Below are positions 21,867 through 30,363 of a stretch of DNA of 42,239 nt, piece by piece (position 1 is the stretch's first letter; each line of letters starts with the position of its first letter). Position numbers and translations under genes: made by a program. The notes beneath the pieces were generated by a model that made no database searches, was not told where the DNA came from, and worked only from the letters and a program-made list of their open reading frames with translations. This DNA comes from Arthrobacter horti (GTDB lineage Bacteria; Actinomycetota; Actinomycetes; Actinomycetales; Micrococcaceae): contig NZ_JAVALS010000019.1 of NCBI RefSeq assembly GCF_030731045.1, positions 1 to 42,239 of the forward strand, written 5' to 3'.

Positions 21867-22307
21867 ATGTACACGCACCCAGCGACGCGAAAGGCCCCTC
21901 CCGCCCTGACAGCCGGCAGCCATCAGGCATTCCTCATGCTCCGCACCATCTTCACCGTCGCGCCGATCCTGTTCGGCCTGGACAAGTTCTTCAACCTCCT
22001 CACCTATTGGCCTCAGTACCTGGCTCCGACCGCCACGCACGTCGTCCCGGTCGCCCCGCAGCAATTCATGTACGCGGTGGGTGTCATCGAGATCATCGCC
22101 GGTCTGCTGGTGGCGTGGAAGCCCCGGGTCGGTTCCCTCGTGGCCTCCCTCTGGTTGCTGGGCATCATCGTCAACCTGCTGATCCTGCCGGGCTTCTTCG
22201 ACGTCGCCCTGCGTGACTTCGGCTTGCTGGTGGCCGCGCTGGCCCTGAACCGGCTGAGTGTCTCCGGGACCCGGACGGCTCCGGCCGCTCAGAACGTCAG
22301 TTCATAA
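21867..22307 (+). CDS. DoxX family membrane protein
   Basis: A 146-residue membrane protein with four predicted helices (LMLRTIFTVAPILFGLDKFF, FMYAVGVIEIIAGLLVAW, VASLWLLGIIVNLLIL, FGLLVAALALNRLS). The DoxX group occurs in thiosulfate oxidation and oxidative-stress complexes, but this short type is uncharacterised. Start at the ATG 21867 (six bases after AAGGAG) rather than the GTG at 21861. Probably controlled by the divergent Cys-rich regulator. Its end overlaps the convergent GNAT gene by 19 bases. Confidence 0.85.
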   Translation: MYTHPATRKAPPALTAGSHQAFLMLRTIFTVAPILFGLDKFFNLLTYWPQYLAPTATHVVPVAPQQFMYAVGVIEIIAGLLVAWKPRVGSLVASLWLLGIIVNLLILPGFFDVALRDFGLLVAALALNRLSVSGTRTAPAAQNVSS

Positions 22308-23164
22308 GGCGTGGTGCCCGTGACCCTGGTGAAGCCGTACCGTTCCAGGATGGGCCTCGAGTAATCTGTGGAGTCACTGTTGACCAGCGTGACTCCGCTC
22401 TCCAGCGCCGTCCGGGCACGCCGCGCCGTCAGCGCCCGGTAGATCCCTTGACCTCGCCAGGGCAGGAGGGTGAACCCTCCCCAGATCCCGGCGAAGTCCG
22501 TCCCGGGCACAGGTTCCAGTCGTCCGCCGGACACCACCGAGCCGTCAGCCAGGGCCATCCAGGCCTCCACGCCCGTTCCGTTGGCCAGCCGGGCCATCAG
22601 ATCCGCCGCGCGCCGCGGGGCGTTCGCGGGATCCCCCTCGAACGCCTCTTCGGCGGCAAGGCAGAGCGCCAGGGCGTCCGCCTCGGTCCGGACCGGCCGC
22701 AGGGTGATGCCTTCCGGCAGCGGCACCTCCACGGCGAGCGCCTCCGCCCGCCCGATCATGACGGATTCCTCTTCGCCCGCTTCGAATCCCTCCGCCAGGA
22801 GGGCCTCGTGCAGCCCGGGGAGCGCGTCGTGGGACCGGGTCTTCCATTCGAGCGTGGCCAGCCCCTCCTCTCCGGCGAGTTCGCGAACGGACTCCAGGCC
22901 GAAGCGCACCAGCGCGGCGATCACGGAAGGCTCAGCCAGCGCCTCGCGGATCCTCGCCGGGTCCTCTCCGAGCGGTCCGGTGCTGATGAAACCGGACCGG
23001 CCCGTGAACACCGCGACCATCAGCTCGAGTCCGACCCCGGCGTCGTCGGCCTCCCAGCGGATACGGCGACGGGCGAGCGCGCCCTGCGCCTCGGCGTCGA
23101 GCCTCAGCTGGGTGTCGTAGGCGGCCAGCAGCAGTACTGAGTCAGTCATTGCAGTGTCAGTCAT
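22289..23164 (-). CDS. GNAT family N-acetyltransferase (long, two-domain)
   Basis: A 291-residue protein. The C-terminal half is a GNAT domain with VEAWMALADGSVVSGGRLEPVPG, FTLLPWRGQGIYRALTARRARTALESG (acetyl-CoA loop RGQGIY) and SRPILERYGFTRVT. The N-terminal half resembles a degenerate second GNAT-like fold. GGAGGAGATCC precedes the ATG at 23164; it overlaps the end of the DinB gene by eight bases, so the two are co-translated. Substrate unknown. Confidence 0.87.
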   Translation of the reverse strand: MTDTAMTDSVLLLAAYDTQLRLDAEAQGALARRRIRWEADDAGVGLELMVAVFTGRSGFISTGPLGEDPARIREALAEPSVIAALVRFGLESVRELAGEEGLATLEWKTRSHDALPGLHEALLAEGFEAGEEESVMIGRAEALAVEVPLPEGITLRPVRTEADALALCLAAEEAFEGDPANAPRRAADLMARLANGTGVEAWMALADGSVVSGGRLEPVPGTDFAGIWGGFTLLPWRGQGIYRALTARRARTALESGVTLVNSDSTDYSRPILERYGFTRVTGTTPYELTF

Positions 23165-23774
23165 GGATCTCCTCCCTCGCGGCGACGGCGGCGGCCCGCG
23201 CGGCGCGTTCGATACCGTCCCGGTAGGCGCCCCAACGCTGTTCGTCGAAGGGCGGCAGGTTCGGATGCCCGGCCGTGTAGCCGATGCTCCCGTCGATCAG
23301 CTCCCGGATGATGTCCGCGTGGCCGGCGTGGTGAGCGGTCTCCAGGCCCATGTGGACCAGGATCTGCTGGAGCGTCACCTCGCGCGTCTCCGGCTTCCAC
23401 CACGGCACGACGCCGGGGGCGTCCAGGGACAGCGCCTCGATGGTGGCGTCGCTGTGGGCGGCTGCGGCGTGGTGAAGATCGAGGATGCTCCGCACCGATT
23501 CGGTCTCCGGCACCCACATGTCCGCGTTGTCCTCCGCGTCCTCCCCGGCCCAGGGCATCGGGTGGCCGAAGGGGCGGCCGAAGACCAGGCCGAAGTACTC
23601 GGCCTCCGTGGTGGCAACGTGCTTCACCAGGCCCAGGAGATTGGTCCCGGTCCTGGTCATGGGGCGGCGGAGATCGTACTCGTGCAAACCGTCCAGTTTC
23701 GCCAGCAGTCCGGCCCTGCGCGCCTTCAGGTACCGGTGCAGGGTGGCTTTATGTTCCTCGGGGGTGTGAGTCAT
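23157..23774 (-). CDS. DinB / DUF664 family protein
   Basis: A 205-residue four-helix-bundle protein. Metal-site histidines are seen at LGLVKHVATTEAEYFG (first His) and LETAHHAGHADIIRELIDG (second pair), the typical DinB three-His arrangement. Members act in thiol-dependent detoxification (mycothiol or bacillithiol transferases) or as unknown metal enzymes; the actinobacterial background makes a mycothiol link plausible but not shown. Followed by and overlapping the GNAT gene. Confidence 0.87.
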   Translation of the reverse strand: MTHTPEEHKATLHRYLKARRAGLLAKLDGLHEYDLRRPMTRTGTNLLGLVKHVATTEAEYFGLVFGRPFGHPMPWAGEDAEDNADMWVPETESVRSILDLHHAAAAHSDATIEALSLDAPGVVPWWKPETREVTLQQILVHMGLETAHHAGHADIIRELIDGSIGYTAGHPNLPPFDEQRWGAYRDGIERAARAAAVAAREEIHD

Positions 23775-23821
23775 GCCACGAGCCTACGGCAGGGGTGCGA
23801 CAGGAAGACGGGCTGGATCCC

Positions 23822-23939
23822 GCCCGCTACCACGTAGCGTGCTCCCCGCCCTCGTACCTCGGCCTGGGACCCCTCGCCCGCTACCGCGTAGCGTCCTCCC
23901 CGCCCTCGTACCTCGGCCTGGGACCCCTCGCCCGCTACG
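23822..23939. repeat. 54-bp tandem repeat, two copies plus a stub
   Basis: A 54-base unit starting GCCCGCTAC begins at 23822, repeats at 23876 and begins a third time at 23930, where only about nine bases remain. The two full units differ at three or four positions. Each unit starts with an imperfect palindrome around CTACC-CGTAG. The array lies upstream of the gene at 24025; it is open in some frames but I regard it as non-coding. Confidence 0.75.
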
Positions 23940-23948
23940 CTTAGGCCC

Positions 23949-24011
23949 ATGGCTTCCAAGACCAACGAGGGAAAAGTCCGGACCGTCCGCGGCGCCGACG
24001 ACGGGAAGTGA
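23949..24011 (+). CDS. Possible 20-codon leader peptide
   Basis: ATG at 23949 opens MASKTNEGKVRTVRGADDGK and stops 13 bases before the GTG of the next gene. TACGCT (23935-23940) sits eight bases before the ATG like a -10 element, so it could be leaderless. It is one base out of frame with the next gene. It could be a real leader that couples translation, or the original N-terminus separated by a frameshift. Confidence 0.3.
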   Translation: MASKTNEGKVRTVRGADDGK

Positions 24012-24024
24012 GGGGCTGCAGAGC

Positions 24025-25020
24025 GTGACGTGGACACAGACCACCATCAAGACCGCCGCCTTCTGGCTGGCCGGCATCATGCTGGTGGCCGCGGCCGCGA
24101 TCGTGACGATCGCCGTCGTCAACGCCGGGCCCGCGGGCGCCCAGGAACCGGTGCGCGCCTACCTGTCGGCGTTGCAGGCCGGCGACGGCGGCAAGGCCCT
24201 CGGCCTGCTCCGCGCCCAGGTCCCGGCGGGTAATCCGAGCCTGCTGGACGGGGCGGCCCTCAAGGCCGCTGTGGCGGATCTGAAAGATGTGAAGGTCGGG
24301 GATCCGGCACCGCAGGCCGACGGCCGGAAGACCGTGCCCGTCAGCTACACCCTCCACGGTTCGCCGGGACACACCGACTTCGCAGTGGAGCCGGCCGGGA
24401 GCGAATGGCTGTTCTTCACCCGGTGGCAGATCGTCTCCACCCCGCTGGCCTCCGTGACCGTGAACGTGGTCAATTCCAATCTGGCCAGCATCAATGGCGT
24501 CACGGTCAACACCCCGCAAGGCCATGCCGAGTTCCCGGCGTTCTTCCCGGGCAGCTATGGGGCGTCCTACACCTCCCCCTATTTCGCCGCCCCGGCCCAG
24601 ACCGCGGCGCTCCAGCAGAGCACGGACTACCAGACCGTGCGCCTGAGCACCGCGGCCACCAAAGGCCTGGTGGATGCGGTCTCGGCCCAGGTCCACCAGT
24701 ACCTGGACGACTGCGCGGCCAAGGCCACCAAGGACCAGAAGCTCCAGCCGGATTGCCCGTTCTACCACGCGGGGCTGGAACGGGTGGTGCCCGGGACCGT
24801 GAAATGGTCGCTGGTGGAATATCCCAAGGTGGACATCCAGCCCTACAACGGCCGCTGGGTGGTCTCCCCGCTCGGCGGCAAGGCGAGGCTCCAGGCCAGC
24901 GCGCAGGATCTCTTCACCGGCCAGGTGGCGCCGCTGGAGCAGATCCACCCCTTCAGCTTCAATGTGGCGCTCAGCTTCACTCCGGACAAGGTCACGGTCA
25001 CCCCGATCGTGGACTACTGA
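24025..25020 (+). CDS. Membrane-anchored extracellular protein of unknown function
   Basis: A 331-residue protein with one N-terminal membrane helix (FWLAGIMLVAAAAIVTIAVV, residues about 11-30), followed by an outside part. The outside part opens with a domain of the NTF2/DUF4878-like sort (AQEPVRAYLSALQAGDGGKALGLL) and later VSYTLHGSPGHTDFAV and a pair of Cys (DDCAAKATKDQKLQPDC) that could form a disulfide. Start GTG at 24025 has GAGGGG nine bases before it; the frame is open further upstream through the 54-bp repeats, but I reject those starts. No enzyme motif was found. It ends before the long palindrome at 25024-25084. Confidence 0.7.
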   Translation: MTWTQTTIKTAAFWLAGIMLVAAAAIVTIAVVNAGPAGAQEPVRAYLSALQAGDGGKALGLLRAQVPAGNPSLLDGAALKAAVADLKDVKVGDPAPQADGRKTVPVSYTLHGSPGHTDFAVEPAGSEWLFFTRWQIVSTPLASVTVNVVNSNLASINGVTVNTPQGHAEFPAFFPGSYGASYTSPYFAAPAQTAALQQSTDYQTVRLSTAATKGLVDAVSAQVHQYLDDCAAKATKDQKLQPDCPFYHAGLERVVPGTVKWSLVEYPKVDIQPYNGRWVVSPLGGKARLQASAQDLFTGQVAPLEQIHPFSFNVALSFTPDKVTVTPIVDY

Positions 25021-25023
25021 CCA

Positions 25024-25084
25024 CGCGAGAGTGCAGATGATGCCGCCTCCCGTGACGGGAAGCGGCATCATCTGCACTCTCGCG
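25024..25084. terminator. 61-bp palindrome between convergent genes
   Basis: A 23-base arm at 25024-25046 is perfectly complementary to 25062-25084; the 15-base centre itself contains TCCCGT-G-ACGGGA. It starts three bases after the stop of the plus-strand gene and ends seven bases before the stop of the minus-strand gene. It is most simply a bidirectional terminator, but is much longer than needed. Confidence 0.75.
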
Positions 25085-25091
25085 GGAGAAC

Positions 25092-27062
25092 TCAGTCCAT
25101 GCCGCGCAGGTCCAGGACCAGTTCGCTGTCGCCCTCGGCGGTCAGCACCACCGGGATGCCCCAGTCCTGCTGGTAGAGGTGGCAGGCGGCGTGATCCGGG
25201 ATCTCCCCGTCGGGCCCCTCGGCCCCGTCACAGGCGGCGGCGCGCGCGGTGATGTGCAGGATGCCCTCGGTGACCTCGGAGGACAGCTCCAGGGTGCGGT
25301 TCAGGCCCTCCCCGGTGCCGCCGCCGGACACGATGAGCTCCGGCGGGGTGGAGGAGATCTTCAGCTGCGTCGGGTCGCCCCAACGGTAGTCGAGCTTCTG
25401 GCCGGTGGGCGCGGTGAAGCGCACCGCCAGCTCGAAGCCGCCGGGCGCCACGGGCGACGTCGGACGCTGCGTCTGGGAGGCGCCTTCGTCCACCTGCTGC
25501 GCCTCGGCCGGGATCGGGACGTACACGAGCTGGTGCTTGTTCGCCTCCACGACCACGAGCAGCGGCTCGGAGCCCCGGGTGTCCAGGAGGACGTCGCTCG
25601 GCTCCGCCAGGCCACGGGTCAGCGTGGAGACCGTGCCGGTGGCGGGATCGTAGCGGCGCACGGCGCCGTTGTAGGTGTCCGCGATCGCCACGGAGCCGTC
25701 CGGGAGGACCGCGACGCCGAGCGGGTGCTGCAGGCGCGCGTCGGCGGCGGCGCCGTCACGGAAGCCGAAGTCGAACAGGCCCTTCCCGACGGCGGTCTCC
25801 ACACTCACGCGGGCACCGTCGGACGAGCCGGTGGGCACGAGACGCCGCAGCGCGGAGGTCTCCGAATCGGCCACCCAGACGGACCCGTCCGGTCCTTCAG
25901 CCAGGCCGGAGGACTGGGCGAACCAGGCCGAATCGGCGGCGCCGTCCAGCAGGCCCTCCAGACCGTTGCCGGCCAGGATGGACACCTCACCGGTCTCCGG
26001 GGAGAACGCGAAGATCTGGTGCACGCCGGCCATGGCGATCACCACGGTCTGCAGCGCCTCGGACCACAGCACATCCCACGGCGAGCTGAGGGCCACCTGC
26101 AGCGGGTCCTCGCCGAGCGGGCCGCCGTAGCCGGCTCCCTCGTCGTCGACCCGTGCGGGGCCGGCCTCCAGCAGGCGCTGCACGCCGCTGCCGGCCAGGG
26201 TGGTCACCGCGCCGGTGGCAAGGCTGATGCCGCGCAGGCGGTGGTTGACGGAGTCGGCCACGACGACGTCGTACCCGAGCTTCGCGGCCAGCTCGGCCGG
26301 GAGGAGGGTGACGCCCTGCGGCTCGTTGAAGCGGGCGGTGGCGGCCGCGCCGTCGTCGTATCCCTTGGTGCCGTCACCGAAGGCGGTCAGGACGGTGTCG
26401 AAGTCGTCGGCGAGCTCCACCACGCGGTGGTGCCCGGTGTCGGAGACGAGCCAGGAGCCATTGGACGCAGACGCGGAACCGCGTCCCGCGGGCAGGAACA
26501 CGGCCTTACCCGGGAAGCGGAGGGTGCCGGAGGTGGCCTCGGGGGCCACGTAGGGGCCGTCTCCGCGGTGCAGGGTGCCCTTGGCCTCGTGCTCGGCGAT
26601 GAGCTCCGGGATCAGGACGGCCAGGCCGTCGGCGTGGCCCTCGCCGGAGAGGTGCGCCACCACGTAACCCTCCGGGTCCACCACCACCAGGGTGGGCCAG
26701 GCGCGGGCCGTGTAGGCCTTCCAGGTGTCCAGTTCGGGGTCGTCCAGGACCGGGTGGTGGATCTCGTAGCGCTCCACGGCGGCGGCGATCGCCACCGGGT
26801 CCGCCTCATGCTCGAACTTCGGCGAGTGCACGCCGACGGTCACCAGGACGTCGCTGTACTGCTCCTCCAGGGGGCGCAGCTCGTCCAGGACGTGCAGGCA
26901 GTTGATGCAGCAGAAGGTCCAGAAGTCCAGCAGCACGATCTTGCCGCGGAGCGCTTCCAGGGAGAGCTGTTCCCCGCCGGTGTTCAGCCAGTTGCGGCCC
27001 ACCAGCTCGGACGCGCGGACGCGGGTGGCGGCGCGCACGGAGGACGCGTTCTCGATGGTCAT
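25092..27062 (-). CDS. Thioredoxin-like / NHL-repeat protein (NHLRC2 type)
   Basis: A 656-residue fusion. Residues about 15-165 are a thioredoxin/TlpA-like fold with FWTFCCINCLHVLDEL; the redox pair is C52-I-N-C55, with a third Cys at 51. The rest is an NHL beta-propeller, seen in repeated blocks such as WLVSDTGHHRVVEL, VVVADSVNHRLRGISLATG, VWVADSETSALRRL and VAIADTYNGAVRRYDP. There is no signal peptide, so it should be cytoplasmic. Its ATG overlaps the stop codon of the CopD/CtaG gene (ATGA), which links it to copper or cytochrome oxidase maturation, although a cytoplasmic thioredoxin is unusual for that job. Confidence 0.88.
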   Translation of the reverse strand: MTIENASSVRAATRVRASELVGRNWLNTGGEQLSLEALRGKIVLLDFWTFCCINCLHVLDELRPLEEQYSDVLVTVGVHSPKFEHEADPVAIAAAVERYEIHHPVLDDPELDTWKAYTARAWPTLVVVDPEGYVVAHLSGEGHADGLAVLIPELIAEHEAKGTLHRGDGPYVAPEATSGTLRFPGKAVFLPAGRGSASASNGSWLVSDTGHHRVVELADDFDTVLTAFGDGTKGYDDGAAATARFNEPQGVTLLPAELAAKLGYDVVVADSVNHRLRGISLATGAVTTLAGSGVQRLLEAGPARVDDEGAGYGGPLGEDPLQVALSSPWDVLWSEALQTVVIAMAGVHQIFAFSPETGEVSILAGNGLEGLLDGAADSAWFAQSSGLAEGPDGSVWVADSETSALRRLVPTGSSDGARVSVETAVGKGLFDFGFRDGAAADARLQHPLGVAVLPDGSVAIADTYNGAVRRYDPATGTVSTLTRGLAEPSDVLLDTRGSEPLLVVVEANKHQLVYVPIPAEAQQVDEGASQTQRPTSPVAPGGFELAVRFTAPTGQKLDYRWGDPTQLKISSTPPELIVSGGGTGEGLNRTLELSSEVTEGILHITARAAACDGAEGPDGEIPDHAACHLYQQDWGIPVVLTAEGDSELVLDLRGMD

Positions 27063-29221
27063 TCCTTCTCCTTCGATTCCGGGGCCGGGGTGGCGGCAGC
27101 CGCGGTGGATGAATTGTCCCGCGCCGCGAGGCGGCTGAACATGTCGTTGTAAGCGGTGAGCTCGGCGTCGTTATTCCTGTCCGCCGCGCGGTCCTTGCGC
27201 CGGGTCTCCCGCTCGTCCGAGCGGGACCACATGATGGCCACGCCGATGGCCAGCAGAACCGTGGGCACCTCGCCGATGCCCCAGGCGATCGCGCCGCCGT
27301 GCTGCTGGTCCAGAATCGCGCTGGGACCCCAGGTGCGGCCCAGATTGCCGAAGTAGTCCGCGGCCAGCAGGCCGGTGCCGCCCATGATGGAGACGCCGAA
27401 GAACGCATGGAACGCCATGGTGGCCAGCAGAAGGAGCAGCCGCATGGGGAACGGGGCGCGGCGCGGGAGCGGGTCCTCACCGATCATGGTCAGCGCGAAG
27501 ATGTACCCGGTCAGCAGGAAGTGCAGGTTCATCAGCTCGTGGCCCACGTGGTCCTTCATGGCGAAGCCGAAGAGGTCCGAGTAGTAGAAGATCACGATGG
27601 ACCCGGCGAAGTTGGCGGCCGCGAAAAGCGGGTGGGTGACCAGCTGGGAGAACTTCGAGTGGACGAAGGCCAGGGTCCATTCGCGCAGGCCGCGGCTGCC
27701 GTCGGTGCGCGGGCTGAGCGCGCGCAGGGCCAGCGTGATGGGCGAGCCGAGCACCAGGAAGATCGGGGCCACCATGGTCAGTGCCATGTGATCCACCATG
27801 TGGATGGAGAACAGCGCCCGCCCGTACACGCTCGGCGCGCCGGAGGTGATGTACGTCAGCGCCACCAGGCCCAGGAACCAGGACACGGCGCGCATGGCGG
27901 GCCAGCGGTCCCCTCGGCGGATCACCTTGATCAGGCCCAGGAGGTAGGCCGCGGCGGCGAACACGGCCACCGCCACCCAGAGCCAGTCCAGGCGCCACTC
28001 GGTGAACCAGCGTTCCGTGGTCAGCTCCGGCGGGAGCTCGTAGCCGCTGAGGATGAAGGCCGGGCTTGCGTCCTCGGCGTACTTGGTCACGGCGGGCGGA
28101 GCGGAGGAGGAGAGCGCGACGGCGACGGCGCTGGTCGCGGCCATGACCACCAGTTCCACGCCGATCACCTGCCAGAGCACGCGGCGGGCGGACAGGGTTC
28201 CGGCCGTGCCGCCGTTCCCGCCGAGGCGAGGGATGATCCAGGCGCGGTGCATGTAGCCGATGGCGCCCAGGACGAGCGCGCAGAATCCCTTGACCAGGAC
28301 CAGCTGGCCGTACGGGGAGTAGAAGAGGTCATGCCAGCTGGTGACGCGGATGGCGGCGCTGACCACGCCGGACGCGGAGACCAGGAAGAAGCAGACCAAG
28401 GCCAGCGCGGAGAAGCGCTTCAGGACCGGGGCGGTCACGTCCTTGCGGGCGGCGCCCGTGATCCCGCGGCCCAGGAGCCCTGAGATGAGGGCGAGGACCA
28501 CGATGCCGCCCACCCAGAGCGAGGCGCCCAGGACGTGCAGGCCGATCGAGTTGACGGCGCCGGCATGGTCGTCCGAGCTGGCCGCGTGGCCGTTGAGCGC
28601 GGGCGGGATCATGCCCACGAGGGCGAGCAGGAGCGTGAAGGCGAGCCCGGTGGTGTTCCGCAGCCCGAAGCAGGCGGTGGCCACCAGCGCGGCCACGATC
28701 ACCACGAACAGCCAGGCCTGGCCGAGCGGCAGCTGGGTCACGAAGACCACCAGCTCATTGGTGTACTGGGAGTCTCCGCTGATCGGCTGCCCGGAGACGT
28801 TCGCATAGGTGAAGATCAGCACCGCGATGGCGGAGAGGGTCCAGGCGGCTCCGCCGATCCCGGCCACCAGCAGCGTCCGGGTGAAGGCCGGGTGCTCCGG
28901 GATGTCCTCGTCCCCGCCGGTCCGGCGCGGCGCGCGGACGGTGCGCGGCAGGACGAACACCACGAAGGCGAGCGCCGCAACGGTGACCGCCAGGCTGATG
29001 TTGTGGGCGGTCTTGGCGATCGGGAGGCCCCAGCGCACGACGGCGCCGGGGTCACTGATCTGACGGACCCCGGCGGCGCCGGTGAAGAGGAGTCCCAGCA
29101 CCAGGGTCACGACGGCCACCGCGAGCGCCGCGAACTGCCAGGCCGGGCCCAGGCCGCGGACGGCGTCCCCTGCGGCTGGCAGTGGGCGCGGCTGGGCCTT
29201 GGGACCGGAACGAGATGGCAT
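27059..29221 (-). CDS. CopD / CtaG-type copper membrane protein
   Basis: A 720-residue polytopic protein. I start at 29221 (MPSRSGPKAQPRP), preceded by GGGAGAATGG. The N-terminal half is CopD-like copper-transport membrane domain (HVLGASLWVGGIVVLALISGL; LVLVKGFCALVLGAIGYMHRAWIIPRL). The C-terminal half, from about residue 440, is a CtaG/caa3 oxidase assembly domain (FSIHMVDHMALTMVAPIFLVLGSPITLALRAL; MNLHFLLTGYIFALTMIGEDPL; MAFHAFFGVSIMGG) with conserved His in membrane helices that may hold copper. This CopD-CtaG fusion is common in actinobacteria. Probably delivers copper for cytochrome oxidase or tolerates copper. Translationally coupled to the thioredoxin/NHL gene. Confidence 0.93.
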   Translation of the reverse strand: MPSRSGPKAQPRPLPAAGDAVRGLGPAWQFAALAVAVVTLVLGLLFTGAAGVRQISDPGAVVRWGLPIAKTAHNISLAVTVAALAFVVFVLPRTVRAPRRTGGDEDIPEHPAFTRTLLVAGIGGAAWTLSAIAVLIFTYANVSGQPISGDSQYTNELVVFVTQLPLGQAWLFVVIVAALVATACFGLRNTTGLAFTLLLALVGMIPPALNGHAASSDDHAGAVNSIGLHVLGASLWVGGIVVLALISGLLGRGITGAARKDVTAPVLKRFSALALVCFFLVSASGVVSAAIRVTSWHDLFYSPYGQLVLVKGFCALVLGAIGYMHRAWIIPRLGGNGGTAGTLSARRVLWQVIGVELVVMAATSAVAVALSSSAPPAVTKYAEDASPAFILSGYELPPELTTERWFTEWRLDWLWVAVAVFAAAAYLLGLIKVIRRGDRWPAMRAVSWFLGLVALTYITSGAPSVYGRALFSIHMVDHMALTMVAPIFLVLGSPITLALRALSPRTDGSRGLREWTLAFVHSKFSQLVTHPLFAAANFAGSIVIFYYSDLFGFAMKDHVGHELMNLHFLLTGYIFALTMIGEDPLPRRAPFPMRLLLLLATMAFHAFFGVSIMGGTGLLAADYFGNLGRTWGPSAILDQQHGGAIAWGIGEVPTVLLAIGVAIMWSRSDERETRRKDRAADRNNDAELTAYNDMFSRLAARDNSSTAAAATPAPESKEKE

Positions 29222-29284
29222 GGGTCCATTCTCCCGCGCGGGCCGGGGGCCGGTCGAATCGGGGGCCCGGTTCACAGCGGGCGT

Positions 29285-30361
29285 TCAGCCTCCGCGGACC
29301 TCCACCACCATGTCCTCCAGGTGCGGGAGATGCGCCTTGAGCTGCCTGCGGGCGTCGGAGCGGAGTTCGTCGGCGCCGGCGACGCTCAAGGCCGGGTCCA
29401 CGGTGACGGCCACGGAGCCGTGGAGCCGGTGTCCCGACCAGCGCAGCCGCACGTTCTCCACCGCGTGGATGCCGTCCACGTGCTCCAGGGCGTGCTCCGC
29501 GCGGTCCACGAGTCCCGGCTCCACGCCGTCGAGCAGTCTCCGTCCCAGGTTCTTCACCGTGCCCCAGAGCAGCGCGATGATCGCGGCGCTGATGAGCAGG
29601 CCGACGATCGGGTCGGCGAGCGGGAAACCGAGCATGACGCCGACGGCGCCGACCACCACGGCCAGCGAGGTGAAGCCGTCCGTACGGGCGTGCACACCGT
29701 CGGCCACCAGGGCGGCGGAGCCGATGCGCTGGCCCACCCTGATGCGGTACACGGCCACGGACTCGTTGCCCAGGAATCCGATGACGCCGGCGGCCGCCAC
29801 CCACCACAGGTTCGTCAGCGGCTGCGGGTGCAGGAGCCTGTCGATGGCCTGCCAGGCCGCCACCACGGCGGAGAGCGCCACGACGGCGATGATGAACAGG
29901 CCGGAGAGGTCCTCCGCCTTGCCCAGGCCGTAGCCGTAGGCCTTGCTGGCCGGGCGCCGCGCCAGGACGAATGCCACCCAGAGCGGCACGGCGGTCAGGG
30001 CGTCGGAGAAGTTGTGGACGGTGTCGGCCAGGAGGGCCACGGAACCGCTGAAAAGCACGACGACGAACTGCAGCAGGGTGGTCCCCAGCAGGATGAAGAG
30101 GCTGATCTTGAGCGCGCGGACGCCTTCGGTGCTGGCCTCCAGAGCGTCGTCGATGGAGTCGGCCGAGTCGTGCGTGTGGGGGACGAAGAACTCGTGCAGG
30201 CGGGCCTTCAGGCCGGTGCCGTGCGAGTGGTCGTGGTCATGGCCGTGCTCGTGGCTGTGGCCATGACCATGGGAGTGGTCATGCCCGTGCTCATGATCGT
30301 GGTCGTGGAGGTGCTCATGCGTAGGACCGCGGGGGTGCCCGTGGTCGTGATCGTGGCTCAA
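29285..30361 (-). CDS. Cation diffusion facilitator (zinc-type) with His-rich N-terminus
   Basis: A 358-residue CDF metal exporter. The first 50 residues are almost only His, Asp and Gly-type residues, a metal-collecting tail. Six membrane helices follow; helix 2 carries HNFSDALTAVPLW after LLADTV (site A D-x-x-x-H pattern HNFSD with the preceding Asp) and helix 5 has ADGVHARTDGFTSLAVV (HxxxD). The C-terminal cytoplasmic domain includes VDRAEHALEHVDGIHAVENVRLRWSGHRLHGSVAVTVDP. The start codon is TTG at 30361, two bases after the stop of the ArsR gene, with AGGA in place; no ATG or GTG is available nearby. Likely zinc, perhaps cobalt or cadmium. The 63 bases after it hold no strong terminator. 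Confidence 0.93.
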   Translation of the reverse strand: MSHDHDHGHPRGPTHEHLHDHDHEHGHDHSHGHGHSHEHGHDHDHSHGTGLKARLHEFFVPHTHDSADSIDDALEASTEGVRALKISLFILLGTTLLQFVVVLFSGSVALLADTVHNFSDALTAVPLWVAFVLARRPASKAYGYGLGKAEDLSGLFIIAVVALSAVVAAWQAIDRLLHPQPLTNLWWVAAAGVIGFLGNESVAVYRIRVGQRIGSAALVADGVHARTDGFTSLAVVVGAVGVMLGFPLADPIVGLLISAAIIALLWGTVKNLGRRLLDGVEPGLVDRAEHALEHVDGIHAVENVRLRWSGHRLHGSVAVTVDPALSVAGADELRSDARRQLKAHLPHLEDMVVEVRGG

Positions 30362-30363
30362 TG

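Noticed and set aside
23822..23939. 54-bp repeats as a CRISPR array or as coding repeats
   Set aside because: The copies are directly adjacent with no unique spacers, so it is not a CRISPR array. The frame through them lacks a start with a ribosome binding site.
25179..27152. 657-codon plus-strand frame
   Set aside because: Antisense to the thioredoxin/NHL gene; Gly/Arg/Val-rich with no family pattern, while the minus strand gives a clear domain protein.
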